The notes under the pieces were generated by a model that was not told the origin of the DNA, did not search any database, and saw only the letters and a program-made list of their open reading frames with translations. 64,000 bases of DNA, taken from assembly GCA_965246835.1 (NCBI GenBank), contig CBDFFQ010000001.1:310001-374000 (forward strand), in the 5' to 3' direction. Below, piece by piece: positions 16,299-24,819 of the stretch. Position 1 is the stretch's first letter. Each line of letters opens with the position of its first letter. Position numbers and translations under genes: made by a program. This DNA is from JANPPS01 sp965246835 (lineage in GTDB: Bacteria; Pseudomonadota; Alphaproteobacteria; Acetobacterales; Acetobacteraceae).

Positions 16299-18417
16299 AC
16301 CCCCCTCGGGGACATCGCCGGCGACGTTGCCCGCCGTGACGACCGACACGCCGTTCGACACGGCCGGCCTCACGCTCCGGCTGCGCGGCCTGTTGCCCGG
16401 CAGCGACGTAGGGCTGGCCCTCGGCATGATGCTGCTGCTGGCGGTGCTGGTGGTGCCGCTGCCCTCCGTGCTGCTGGATTGCGGCCTCGCGATCTCGATT
16501 ACCCTGTCAGTCCTGGTGCTGATGGTCGCGATCTTCCTGCAACGGCCGTTGGATTTCACCAGTTTTCCCACCCTGTTGCTGCTCACCACGCTGCTCCGCC
16601 TGGCGCTGAACGTCGCCACCACACGGCTGATCCTGTCCCACGGTAGCGAGGGGCCGGGCGCCGCCGGGCACGTGGTGCAGGCGTTCGGCGGCTTCCTGAT
16701 GGGTGGAGACGTGGTGATCGGGGTCATCCTGTTCGCCATCCTGCTGGTGGTGAACTTCATGGTCATCACCAAGGGGTCCGGCCGGATCGCCGAGGTCGCG
16801 GCGCGGTTCAGCCTCGATGCCATGCCCGGCAAGCAGATGGCGATCGACGCCGACCTGTCATCCGGCAACATCGACGAGCGGACCGCCCGTATCCGCCGCA
16901 AGGAGTTGGAGGAGGAAAGCGGCTTCTACGGCGCCATGGACGGCGCGGCGAAGTTCGTGCGTGGCGATGCGATTGCCGGCCTGCTGATCACGATCATCAA
17001 CATCTTCGGCGGTCTGGCGATTGGCCTGCTGCGGCACGGGATGCCCTTCGCCGATGCGGCCTCCACCTTCACCACCCTGACGGTGGGAGACGGCCTGGTC
17101 TCGCAGATCCCCGCCCTGCTGGTCTCTACGGCGGCCGGCATCGTGGTGACGAAGGGGGGCGTGGAGGGCCCGGCCGACGCCGCGCTGGTGCGGCAACTGG
17201 GCGGCGGCTCCAAGCCCCTGGCACTCGCTGCCGGGGCGGCGGCCGTGGTGGCATTGATGCCGGGCATTCCGACCCTGCCGTTCCTGGCGATCGCCTTGCT
17301 GGCAGGTGGTGCGGCCTGGTTTCGCGGTCGCAACCCGCTGGCCGACCCGAACGCACCGCCCGTGGTGGCGCCCGCCGCCAGCGAGCCGGCGATCGCGGAG
17401 TCGCTTCGCCTCGACACGATCCGGCTCGAACTCGGGTATGGACTGCTGACCCTGGCTGGCGGCGAGGCGCCACGGCTGACGGAACAGATCAAGGGCCTGC
17501 GCCGCTCCATCGCGTCCGAGATGGGGTTCGTGCTGCCACCCGTTCGGATCCAGGACAATTTGCAATTGGGCGCCGACAGCTACTCGATCCGGGTCAAGGA
17601 GATCGAAGCGGCCAAGGGTGAGCTGCGGCCCACCATGCTGCTGGCGATGGACCCGTCCGGCGCCATTCCGGACTTCCCGGGCGAACCGACCACGGAGCCC
17701 GCTTTCGGCCTACCCGCGCTGTGGATCGAGGAGTCGCGGCGGGAGGAGGCGTCGTTTCGCGGGCTGACGGTCGTCGATCCCGCCAGCGTGCTCACCACCC
17801 ATCTGACCGAGGTGGTGCGGGAGTGCATGGCCGACCTGCTATCCTACGCCGAGACCGCCAAGCTGCTGGACGAGCTGCCGCGCGAACAGCAGAAGCTCGT
17901 GGCCGACCTCATCCCCGCTTTGGTGTCGATCGGGACGGTGCAGCGGGTGTTGCAGTCACTTCTGGCCGAAAGGGTGTCGCTGCGGGATCTGCCGACGATC
18001 CTGGAGGGCATCCACGAGGCGTGTGGTGGCCAGGTGCGGTCCGTCGCGACCATAACGAGCCATGTCCGGGTGCGGCTCGCGCGCCAGATCAGCGACAGTC
18101 ATGTCGGGCCCGGCGGCTACATCCCGCTCATCACGCTTTCGGCCGATTGGGAAGCGGCGTTCGCTGAAAGCCTGGTGGGCCCGCCGGAGGATCGGCAGCT
18201 CGCGATCGCGCCCAGCCGGCTGGGCGATTTCATGCAGCGGTTCCGCATGGCTTTCGATACGGCCGCCAGCGCCGGGGAGGCGCCGGTGCTGTTGTGCTCC
18301 GGCGTGATCCGCAGTCATGTGCGCGCCGTCGTGGAGCGGCTCCGGCCGTCCACGCCTGTCCTGGCGCAGGGCGAAATTTTTTCGCGCGCACGTATTCGGA
18401 CGATCAGCACGATCTGA
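16288..18417 (+). CDS. flhA: Flagellar export gate protein FlhA
   Basis: A 709-residue inner-membrane component of the flagellar type III export gate. The N-terminal half has about eight membrane segments. The FHIPEP-family cytoplasmic loop contains KGSGRIAEVAARFSLDAMPG followed by KQMAIDADLSSGNI, near residues 155-190. The C-terminal ~350 residues form the cytoplasmic ring that receives chaperone-substrate complexes. The ATG at 16288 overlaps the end of flbD by 11 bp, so the two are translationally coupled. The gene is full length. flhB, fliR and the other gate genes are not in the window. Confidence 0.97.
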   Translation: MPPEPPSGTSPATLPAVTTDTPFDTAGLTLRLRGLLPGSDVGLALGMMLLLAVLVVPLPSVLLDCGLAISITLSVLVLMVAIFLQRPLDFTSFPTLLLLTTLLRLALNVATTRLILSHGSEGPGAAGHVVQAFGGFLMGGDVVIGVILFAILLVVNFMVITKGSGRIAEVAARFSLDAMPGKQMAIDADLSSGNIDERTARIRRKELEEESGFYGAMDGAAKFVRGDAIAGLLITIINIFGGLAIGLLRHGMPFADAASTFTTLTVGDGLVSQIPALLVSTAAGIVVTKGGVEGPADAALVRQLGGGSKPLALAAGAAAVVALMPGIPTLPFLAIALLAGGAAWFRGRNPLADPNAPPVVAPAASEPAIAESLRLDTIRLELGYGLLTLAGGEAPRLTEQIKGLRRSIASEMGFVLPPVRIQDNLQLGADSYSIRVKEIEAAKGELRPTMLLAMDPSGAIPDFPGEPTTEPAFGLPALWIEESRREEASFRGLTVVDPASVLTTHLTEVVRECMADLLSYAETAKLLDELPREQQKLVADLIPALVSIGTVQRVLQSLLAERVSLRDLPTILEGIHEACGGQVRSVATITSHVRVRLARQISDSHVGPGGYIPLITLSADWEAAFAESLVGPPEDRQLAIAPSRLGDFMQRFRMAFDTAASAGEAPVLLCSGVIRSHVRAVVERLRPSTPVLAQGEIFSRARIRTISTI

Positions 18418-18427
18418 GCATTGCTCC

Positions 18428-18462
18428 TTAACTTCGCCTTAGTGTGTTTCGGCTTACACTAA
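18428..18462 (+). promoter_or_regulatory. CtrA-like box overlapping an inverted repeat upstream of flhF
   Basis: Position 18428-18442 reads TTAA-N7-TTAG, one mismatch from the CtrA box. Overlapping it, TTAGTGT (18439-18445) and ACACTAA (18456-18462) form a perfect 7-bp inverted repeat with a 10-base spacer, ending 4 bases before the flhF ATG. It could be an operator or an mRNA hairpin near the start; there is no T-run to make it a terminator of flhA. Confidence 0.4.
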
Positions 18463-18466
18463 TCGC

Positions 18467-19393
18467 ATGCGTCTTCGCTTGTTCCGCGCGCCCAATCTCG
18501 CCGCCGCAATGGCCCAAGTCCGCCGTGAACTCGGGCCGGACGCGCTGCTGCTCTCGTCCCGCCGCGTGGGCGAGGGCGTCGAGGTGTCGGCGGCGATCGA
18601 GGATGATGAAGGCCCGGCTCCGCTCGATGTGCCCGTCCCGGCAGCCCGCCCGGCCGCACACGGGCGGACGCTGGCCGACCAGCTGGCATGGCATGGCGTC
18701 GAACGCGCCATGGCGGCCCGGCTGACCCAAGGTGACCTGGCCGCGACGATTACGGCCGAGGTCGCGTTCGCACCGCTGGAACCCTCCTCCAAGCTCCGCC
18801 CCCTCCTGCTCGTCGGGCCACCCGGCGCCGGCAAGACCCTGACGGTGGCGCGGCTCGCGACGCGGATGGTGATGGCGGGTTGCCAGCCGGCCGTCCTGAC
18901 GGCAGATGGGCGGCGGGCCGCCGCCGCAGAGCAGCTGGCGGGAGTCACCCGACTCCTGGGCCTCACGCTCACGGTCTGTCAGCCCGACACGATGGCCCGC
19001 GCCTTGACACGGGTGCATCCGGACGCCCCCGTGCTGATCGACACGACCGGGTTGGACCCGTTCGACCCCGTGGACCGCGACGAACTCGCGGCATTGGCAG
19101 AGGCGGCGAAGGGATCGCTGGCCTTGGTGTTGCCTGCCGGGCTCGATCCTGCCGAAGCGCGAGACATCGCGGAGGCCTTTCGTGACGGCGGTGCACGGCA
19201 CCTCGTTGCAACCCGGCTCGACACGGCGCGCCGTCTCGGCAGCGTGCTTTCCGCCGCAGCCACCGGGCTCGCCTTGGCCGAGGCCGGCATCGGGCCCGGC
19301 GTCGCGGACGGCCTGGTCCCGTTCGAGCCAGCCTACCTCGTTCGCCGCCTCAAGAGTCCAGGCGGCGCCCCGTCCTGGCAGGAGCTCGCATGA
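18467..19393 (+). CDS. flhF: FlhF-like SRP-type GTPase
   Basis: A 308-residue protein of the SRP54/FtsY/FlhF GTPase family. The start, MRLRLFRAPNLAAAMAQVRR followed by ELGPDALLLSSRRV, matches FlhF B-domain starts. The P-loop is GPPGAGKT at 117-124. G2-like TADGRRAAAAEQL follows at ~145-157. G3 is DTTG at 192-195 (usually DTAG) and G4 is TRLD (usually TKLD). FlhF recruits the first flagellar parts to the pole. The protein is shorter than many FlhFs (often 380-490 residues) because the linker after the start is short. It overlaps flhG by 4 bp, the common FlhF-FlhG pairing. Confidence 0.83.
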   Translation: MRLRLFRAPNLAAAMAQVRRELGPDALLLSSRRVGEGVEVSAAIEDDEGPAPLDVPVPAARPAAHGRTLADQLAWHGVERAMAARLTQGDLAATITAEVAFAPLEPSSKLRPLLLVGPPGAGKTLTVARLATRMVMAGCQPAVLTADGRRAAAAEQLAGVTRLLGLTLTVCQPDTMARALTRVHPDAPVLIDTTGLDPFDPVDRDELAALAEAAKGSLALVLPAGLDPAEARDIAEAFRDGGARHLVATRLDTARRLGSVLSAAATGLALAEAGIGPGVADGLVPFEPAYLVRRLKSPGGAPSWQELA

Positions 19394-20241
19394 CACCGCT
19401 CACTCACCCCAAGCCCGGCCCTGCCCCAGGCTCTGGCGCGCCGCCGCTCGGCCGGTTCGTAGCGATCGCGTCTGGCAAGGGCGGGGTCGGCAAGACATGG
19501 TTCGCCATCACCCTGTCGCACGCCCTGGCCCGGCGGGGTCGCCGCATCCTGCTGGTCGATGCCGATTTCGGCTTGGCCAATATCGACGTGCAGCTCGGCT
19601 GCAACCCGCTGCGCGACTTGGGCGACGTGATCGGTGGCCGCTGTTCCGTGGCAGACGCCATCCTCCGATACGGGCCGGGCCAGTTCGACCTATTGGCGGG
19701 CCGGTCCGGCTCCGGCCTGCTGGCGACGCTGGAAGCCGAGAAGCTGGAGGCTTTGCTCGAGCAGATTTCCGTGGCGGGCCAGCACTACGATACCGTCATC
19801 GTGGACCTCGGCGCCGGGCTCGACCGTGCGGTGCGGCGGTTCAGCGCATGGTCCGAGACCCTGCTCGCGGTAGCAACCGACGAGCCGACGAGCCTCACGG
19901 ACGCCTATGCCGCCCTGAAGCTCACCTTCGCCGATGGCGGCGGGCATGACGCGCGGCTGGTCATCAACCAGGCCGCCACGAGCGCTTCGGCAGAACGGAC
20001 GGCGGCCACGCTCTCGCGCGCCTGCCAGAGCTTTTTGGGCCGCGCCCCGGCCGTTGCAGGCTTCATCCGGCGTGATCCGCGCATCGGAGAGACCATCCGG
20101 CACCAATCCCTCCTGCTCACGCGATACCCGAACAGCCCGGCCAGCCAGGACATCGACACGCTTGCGGACTCGCTTCATTTCCCGCACAGGACTTTGAACG
20201 CCATCCCCGCCCCCCACATCGCAGGAGCGCAGGCACCATAA
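19390..20241 (+). CDS. flhG: FlhG/FleN-type MinD-like ATPase
   Basis: A 283-residue P-loop ATPase of the MinD/ParA family. The deviant Walker A is KGGVGKT at residues 30-36, followed by the ILLVDADFGLANIDVQLG motif at 53-70 and the DLGAGLD segment near 138. FlhG limits flagellar number and works with FlhF and the C ring at the membrane or cytoplasm. Its start ATGA overlaps the flhF stop. An acidic or basic amphipathic C-terminal tail is not obvious. The basic MinD-like features are clear; the flagellar role is inferred from its place after flhF. Confidence 0.88.
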   Translation: MTPLTHPKPGPAPGSGAPPLGRFVAIASGKGGVGKTWFAITLSHALARRGRRILLVDADFGLANIDVQLGCNPLRDLGDVIGGRCSVADAILRYGPGQFDLLAGRSGSGLLATLEAEKLEALLEQISVAGQHYDTVIVDLGAGLDRAVRRFSAWSETLLAVATDEPTSLTDAYAALKLTFADGGGHDARLVINQAATSASAERTAATLSRACQSFLGRAPAVAGFIRRDPRIGETIRHQSLLLTRYPNSPASQDIDTLADSLHFPHRTLNAIPAPHIAGAQAP

Positions 20242-20254
20242 CAGTGGAGGTGGA

Positions 20255-21400
20255 GTGATCCAGGCCGGTTCCCATCGCGATCTCCGGGTCGATGCATTCC
20301 GCGGGCTGGCGCTATGGTGGATATTTGCCGACCACATCCCGGCGAACTGGATCGCTCAATTCAGCCTCCGCAACTTCGCGCTGTGCGACGCGACCGAGAT
20401 CTTCGTGTTGCTGGCCGGCTATGCGGCTGGGTTGGCGTATGGGCGCAGCATGGACCAGCATGGCTGGCTATTCGCCGGGGCCGACGTGATGCGGCGGGCG
20501 GGCGTGCTGTATATCGCCCACATCTTCCTGTTCGTCGTGTTCAGCGCCCAGGTCTCATATTCCGCCACCGCACTCGACCGGTCGGACTACCTCGATGAGA
20601 TTCACCTGGATGTGCTGGCGGAGGCACCGTATCGGGCGATGCTGGAGGCGCTGAAGCTAAGTTTCCAGCCGGCCTACTTGAACATCCTGCCGATGTATGT
20701 GGCCCTGCTGTCGTTTTTCGCGCTCACGCTGCCCTTGCTGCGGTGGCCGTTTGTCATGGCGGGCCTGTCGTTCGCAATCTACGTGACCGTCCGCATCACG
20801 GGTCTGAATTTCCCGTCCTGGACCGGGGGCGGCTGGTATTTCAACCCTATCGCCTGGCAGTTCCTGTTCGTCATCGGGGCGCTGCTGTCCTACCGGCCCC
20901 GCACGATCCCGGGACGGCCCGCGGTGATCGACGCCCTCGCGGTGGCCGTCCTGGTGACCGGACTCCTGCTGCTATGGCTCGTGTGGCCCTATCCGGAGGT
21001 GGAGGCGCGGTTTCCGCCCGTGGCGGCGCGAATCCTGGTTTCGGTCGATAAGGAGGGTCTGCACCCGATGCGGCTGCTCTCGATCCTGGCGCTGACGTGG
21101 CTCGTGTCCCGCTTGATCCCACGTCATGCCGCCTGGCTGTCATCGGTGCCGGTGCGGCCGTTTATCCTGTGCGGCCAGCACTCTTTGCCGGTGTTCTGCG
21201 CGGGCATCTTCCTCTCGTTCCTGGCGCGCCTGGTGCTGGAGGAGCGGGCAGGCTGGACGGTGCAGGCAGGTGTGAATATCGTCGGCGCACTGGCGATGGT
21301 CGCGGTTGCGGCGTTGGCAGCTTGGTATAAGCAGAAAGGGCGTCCGGTACGTCGAGAACAACTGGAGATAGAGCATGCTGGAAGGGTTGGATTAACATGA
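20255..21400 (+). CDS. OpgC-family membrane acyltransferase
   Basis: A 381-residue protein with about ten membrane segments. The N-terminus is typical of the OpgC_C family: DLRVDAFRGLALWWIFADHI, a NFALCDATEIFVLLAGYAAG stretch, and GMAYGR-like LAYGRS. Family members transfer acyl groups, for example succinyl, onto periplasmic glucans across the inner membrane. The start is GTG after GGAGG. The stop overlaps the ATG of the exported SGNH-like gene, so the two are probably one unit. No opgG/opgH glucan synthesis genes lie nearby, so the acceptor may be another surface sugar. Confidence 0.85.
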   Translation: MIQAGSHRDLRVDAFRGLALWWIFADHIPANWIAQFSLRNFALCDATEIFVLLAGYAAGLAYGRSMDQHGWLFAGADVMRRAGVLYIAHIFLFVVFSAQVSYSATALDRSDYLDEIHLDVLAEAPYRAMLEALKLSFQPAYLNILPMYVALLSFFALTLPLLRWPFVMAGLSFAIYVTVRITGLNFPSWTGGGWYFNPIAWQFLFVIGALLSYRPRTIPGRPAVIDALAVAVLVTGLLLLWLVWPYPEVEARFPPVAARILVSVDKEGLHPMRLLSILALTWLVSRLIPRHAAWLSSVPVRPFILCGQHSLPVFCAGIFLSFLARLVLEERAGWTVQAGVNIVGALAMVAVAALAAWYKQKGRPVRREQLEIEHAGRVGLT

Positions 21401-22224
21401 TGCGCCATCATCTGCATCTTGGCTTGACTGTGCTGATGCTGGCGGGCGCGCCGGCCGTGCTTGCGGCGCCCAATGACCCCTGCGTTGCGTCTTCGGAAAC
21501 CGAGGGGGTGGTCGCAACCCTCCCGGCTGTCGCTCCCTTGCTCGCATCGGGACGCACGCTTCGGGTTCTCGCAGTGGGGTCTGCAACCATGTTCGGGCCG
21601 GAGGCATCGCTGGCGCCGGGCACCGTGACCAGCCAGTCCCTGTCCGACCAACGCCCGGCCGGCCCGCCGGTGCCGCAAACCTTCACCCAGGAAGCGTCGG
21701 AGCGCGCTTTCCCTCGGCAGATGGCGAAGGTGCTCAAGGCCACCGTCCCCGGCTTGGCGGTCGAGGTCACGGTGCGGGGCGGCCGTGGATTGCTGGCGAA
21801 CTCCATGCTGCAGCTGTTGAAGACCGAGTTGGCGGCGCAGAAATACGACCTGGTGCTTTGGCAGACTGGTACGGTCGAGGCCGTGCGCAACTTACCCCCG
21901 GGCGAGTTCGGTCAGGTGCTGGCCGATGGGGCGGAGGCCGTGCAGGCTGCCGGGGCGAACCTCGTGCTGATCGATCCGCAATATAGCCGTTTCCTCCAGA
22001 CCAACACGAACCTGGAACCCTACGTTCAGGCCCTATCGCAGGTCGCGGCCATGCCCGGCGTCATCCTGTTCCGCCGATATGATCTGATGCGGAGTTGGGT
22101 GAACGATGGGCAGATCGACTTGGAACGCACCGCCCGCGCCGACCGTCAGCGCGTGGTCGAAACCCTGCATTCTTGTCTGGGCAAGCATCTGGCTCGCTTC
22201 GTGCTGGAGTCCGCCCGGTCGTAA
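21397..22224 (+). CDS. Exported SGNH/GDSL-like hydrolase
   Basis: A 275-residue protein with a signal peptide at residues 1-23 (hydrophobic LGLTVLMLAGAPAVLA). The mature part resembles SGNH hydrolases in order: block I RVLAVGSATMFG (57-67, Ser62 as candidate nucleophile, GS in place of GDS), a glycine turn TVRGGRGLLANSML, block III KYDLVLWQTGTVEAV, and block V VLIDPQYSRF with the catalytic aspartate. The expected histidine after the block V aspartate is not clear. It would act in the periplasm on esters, plausibly removing or adding acyl groups made by the OpgC-type partner, with which it overlaps by 4 bp. Confidence 0.6.
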   Translation: MMRHHLHLGLTVLMLAGAPAVLAAPNDPCVASSETEGVVATLPAVAPLLASGRTLRVLAVGSATMFGPEASLAPGTVTSQSLSDQRPAGPPVPQTFTQEASERAFPRQMAKVLKATVPGLAVEVTVRGGRGLLANSMLQLLKTELAAQKYDLVLWQTGTVEAVRNLPPGEFGQVLADGAEAVQAAGANLVLIDPQYSRFLQTNTNLEPYVQALSQVAAMPGVILFRRYDLMRSWVNDGQIDLERTARADRQRVVETLHSCLGKHLARFVLESARS

Positions 22225-22255
22225 GGCGCAGGCTGACAAATCCTGAAATGCCGCG

Positions 22256-22471
22256 ATGCAACTCCCGCCGCGTCCACCGCGTCATCTCCGCATGATGGCA
22301 GACCGTGTTTCCTACGCCAGCCTCCCCACCGGACCGGTCGCGGACCGCGCCCTGGATGCCTGGGTGCGTCGCACCCTCTCATCCGAGCCGCGGGACTCCA
22401 TTAGGGAAGCGGTGCCGGCCGAATGGATCGATCTGGTCGTCACCAAAACAGATGGCTGCCGACCCGTCTGA
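22256..22471 (+). CDS. Possible NepR-like small anti-sigma factor
   Basis: A 71-codon frame; an ATG at 22292 would give a 59-residue form. The central part, DRALDAWVRRTLSSEPRDSI followed by REAVPAEWIDLV, resembles the NepR core: a helix, then E-x-V-P-x-x-x-L/I-x-L-V. NepR proteins hold the general-stress sigma factor EcfG and are released by PhyR. Neither partner is in the window. There is no strong ribosome-binding site at either start. The frame fills the gap between the SGNH-like gene and the convergent desaturase. Called on one short motif. Confidence 0.4.
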   Translation: MQLPPRPPRHLRMMADRVSYASLPTGPVADRALDAWVRRTLSSEPRDSIREAVPAEWIDLVVTKTDGCRPV

Positions 22472-22481
22472 CCCGGCTCCG

Positions 22482-23504
22482 TTACCGCGGAAACGGCGTC
22501 ATCCGCCCCGCCTTCTCGTCCCACAACGCAAAGCTCGGCGCCCGCAAGGCTTCCCGCAGGGTCAGAACCTGGGCCGACCCGAACAGCTCCGCACAGGCCT
22601 CATGACAGGCTTGCAGCCGATAATTCGGCACACGAGGGACCAAGTGATGGACATGGTGATAGCCGATATTGCCGCTGAACCAACGCAGCACGCTGGGTAG
22701 GCTGAGGAACGAACTGCCGTGGATCGCGGCCGATACGGCGCTCCATTCCGGCCCGCGGGCCCACTGCGCGTCCTCGAACCGATGCTGGATGCTGAACAGC
22801 CACACGCCCACGATGGCCGCCACCGCGATGATCGGCACCTGGATCAACAGCACGGGCCAGATGCCGAGCGCCAGCATCATCAGCACGACGCCAGCCGCGA
22901 TCCCGGCATCGGTCAGATAAACGGCCAGGCGTTCTCTCGCCCAGGCGCGCGGCGTCTCGAACGGGATCCGATACAGGATCAGGAACACGATCGGCGGCAC
23001 GATCACATGCGCGATCAACGGATGCCGGACAAGCCGCGCCACCCAGCGCCGCATCGGCGACATCGCCAAATACTCGTCGAGCGTCAGGCAGGTGGAATAG
23101 ATGTCAGTACCCATATCCCGGGTATCGAGGTTGTTCCACATCTTGTGGTGCTGGGCATGGTGCCGGCGCCAATTCGTGAACGGTGTGAGCGTCGCCAGGC
23201 TGCACAGCACGCCCACCACCAGGTTGGCCCGGCGCGATGCGAAGTATGCGCCATGTCCACAATCGTGCTGGATGATGAACAGCCGCACCACCAGCCCCGC
23301 CGCCGGCAGCACCAGCGCCAGACTGAGCCAGACCGAAACGTGGTAGGCCGCATACATCGCCACCAGCACGGCGGCGTAGGCGGCGCCTGTGGAGGCGAAC
23401 TGCCAAATGGACTGCGCCACGATCGGCGATTGGAACGATGCTGCGGTGCGCAGTTGAGCGCGCCCGGGCAGGGCCGGCCGGGCCGGGGAGGTGGTGGTTG
23501 ACAT
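22482..23504 (-). CDS. Membrane fatty acid desaturase
   Basis: A 340-residue membrane protein with the three histidine boxes of FADS-type desaturases: HDCGHGAYF (~82-90), RRHHAQHH (~120-127) and GYHHVHHLVP (~285-294), separated by pairs of membrane segments. It introduces a double bond into membrane lipid acyl chains with di-iron chemistry, most like the delta-12/acyl-lipid class. The ATG at 23504 is chosen because the upstream in-frame residues are not hydrophobic or conserved-looking. It is convergent with the small NepR-like frame and has no close co-directional partner. Confidence 0.88.
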   Translation of the reverse strand: MSTTTSPARPALPGRAQLRTAASFQSPIVAQSIWQFASTGAAYAAVLVAMYAAYHVSVWLSLALVLPAAGLVVRLFIIQHDCGHGAYFASRRANLVVGVLCSLATLTPFTNWRRHHAQHHKMWNNLDTRDMGTDIYSTCLTLDEYLAMSPMRRWVARLVRHPLIAHVIVPPIVFLILYRIPFETPRAWARERLAVYLTDAGIAAGVVLMMLALGIWPVLLIQVPIIAVAAIVGVWLFSIQHRFEDAQWARGPEWSAVSAAIHGSSFLSLPSVLRWFSGNIGYHHVHHLVPRVPNYRLQACHEACAELFGSAQVLTLREALRAPSFALWDEKAGRMTPFPR

Positions 23505-23636
23505 GGCGCGGTCCTGTTCAGGTGTTTCGCAGCGGTCAGACAGGTCCCGGACACGCAGCCTCATCCACATAGGACGCTATCACGGTTTTGGCAGGCCGAG
23601 AGCCTCTATTTTGCGAAGTGTCATCGTGCGGAGGGG

Positions 23637-24815
23637 TCAGGCCAGGTGCAGCAGCACGCATTTGAGGTAGGCACTCTCGGGCAGTTGCGGATGCACGGGG
23701 TGGTCGGGCCCGGCCCCGCCGGCATACACGATGCGGGCCTCGCGCCGGGCGCGCAGCACGGCGCCGGTGATTTGCGCCGTAAACAGGTCCGCCGGCGCAT
23801 GGTGGCTGCATGACGCTGCGAACAGGAACCCGCCGGGCCGGACCAGCGGCGCCGCCAGCCGCGCCATGCGGTGATACGCGCGCAGGCCGGCCTCCTGATC
23901 CCGTTTGGATTTTGCGAAGGCCGGGGGGTCGCACACAACGACGTCGAATGTCTCGCCCTCGGCGCCCAATGCTTGCATGACATCGAACGCATCGCCGCGC
24001 CGGGCTGCGACAGGGCCAAGGCCATTCAGCGCAGCGGCCGCCATCGCGTGGTCGAGCGCGGGCGCACTACTATCGACCAACAGCACGGACTCCGCGCCCG
24101 AAGCGGCCGCCCGCAGGCCGAAGGCGCCGGTGTGGCAGAACACGTCCAGCACGCGAGCGCCGGGCGCCAGGGCCACGACGCGGTCCCGGTTCGGCCGTTG
24201 GTCGAAGAAGAAGCCGGTCTTCTGACCGCCCAAGGGGTCGACGGGGAATCGCACCCCGCCCTCCTCCGCCACCACCTCACCCGCCTCGCCATGCAGCAGC
24301 GTGACCTCCTGCGGCAGACCCTCGTGCTGGCGGGCGGCGCTGTCGTTGCGGGCAACGATGCCACGGAGGGGCAGCAGCGTGCGCAACGCCTCGGTCAGCT
24401 CCGGCAACAGACGGTCCATGCCGGCGGTGTTGGCCTGCAGCACCACGACATCCCCGAACCGGTCCACGATCAGGCCCGGCAGCCCGTCCGCCTCGGCATG
24501 CACCAGGCGATGATGCGTGCCCGGCACGACGCGCTGCCGCAGGGCGATCGCCGCCTCCAGCCTGGCGCGCACCCAGGCGGCGTCGATCGCGGTGTCGGGA
24601 TCGCGGTCCAGCCGGCGCGCCGCGATCAGGCTGTGCGGGTTGAAGATGAAGGTGCCATGCCGCCAGCCATCGTCGCCCTCGATCCGGACCACGCCACCGG
24701 GGGGCCAGGCCCGATGCTCCGGCTGCATGGCCAGTTCGTTGCTGAACGCCCAGGGATGCCAGGATTTCAGCCGGCGGTCCTGCTTCGGCTGTAGGCGGAT
24801 CAGGGGGTGCGGCAT
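23637..24815 (-). CDS. RlmI-type 23S rRNA methyltransferase (class I SAM-dependent)
   Basis: A 392-residue protein. An N-terminal PUA-like domain starts IRLQPKQDRRLKSWHPWAFS. A linker domain follows (GLPGLIVDRFGDVVVLQANTAG). The Rossmann methyltransferase domain has motif I VLDVFCHTGAFGLRAA, LVDSSAPALDHA as motif II, and the catalytic DPPAFAKSK motif near residue 305. RlmI-like enzymes methylate a cytosine of 23S rRNA; the exact base is not certain here. The ATG at 24815 gives the usual MPHPLIRL start. The upstream lipoprotein gene stops 4 bp before it, so the two are co-transcribed. Confidence 0.9.
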   Translation of the reverse strand: MPHPLIRLQPKQDRRLKSWHPWAFSNELAMQPEHRAWPPGGVVRIEGDDGWRHGTFIFNPHSLIAARRLDRDPDTAIDAAWVRARLEAAIALRQRVVPGTHHRLVHAEADGLPGLIVDRFGDVVVLQANTAGMDRLLPELTEALRTLLPLRGIVARNDSAARQHEGLPQEVTLLHGEAGEVVAEEGGVRFPVDPLGGQKTGFFFDQRPNRDRVVALAPGARVLDVFCHTGAFGLRAAASGAESVLLVDSSAPALDHAMAAAALNGLGPVAARRGDAFDVMQALGAEGETFDVVVCDPPAFAKSKRDQEAGLRAYHRMARLAAPLVRPGGFLFAASCSHHAPADLFTAQITGAVLRARREARIVYAGGAGPDHPVHPQLPESAYLKCVLLHLA

Positions 24816-24819
24816 CGGC

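Noticed and set aside
16047..16901. Long minus-strand frame opposite flbD/flhA
   Set aside because: The plus-strand genes are clear flagellar proteins; the antisense peptide is Arg/Ser-rich without family features.
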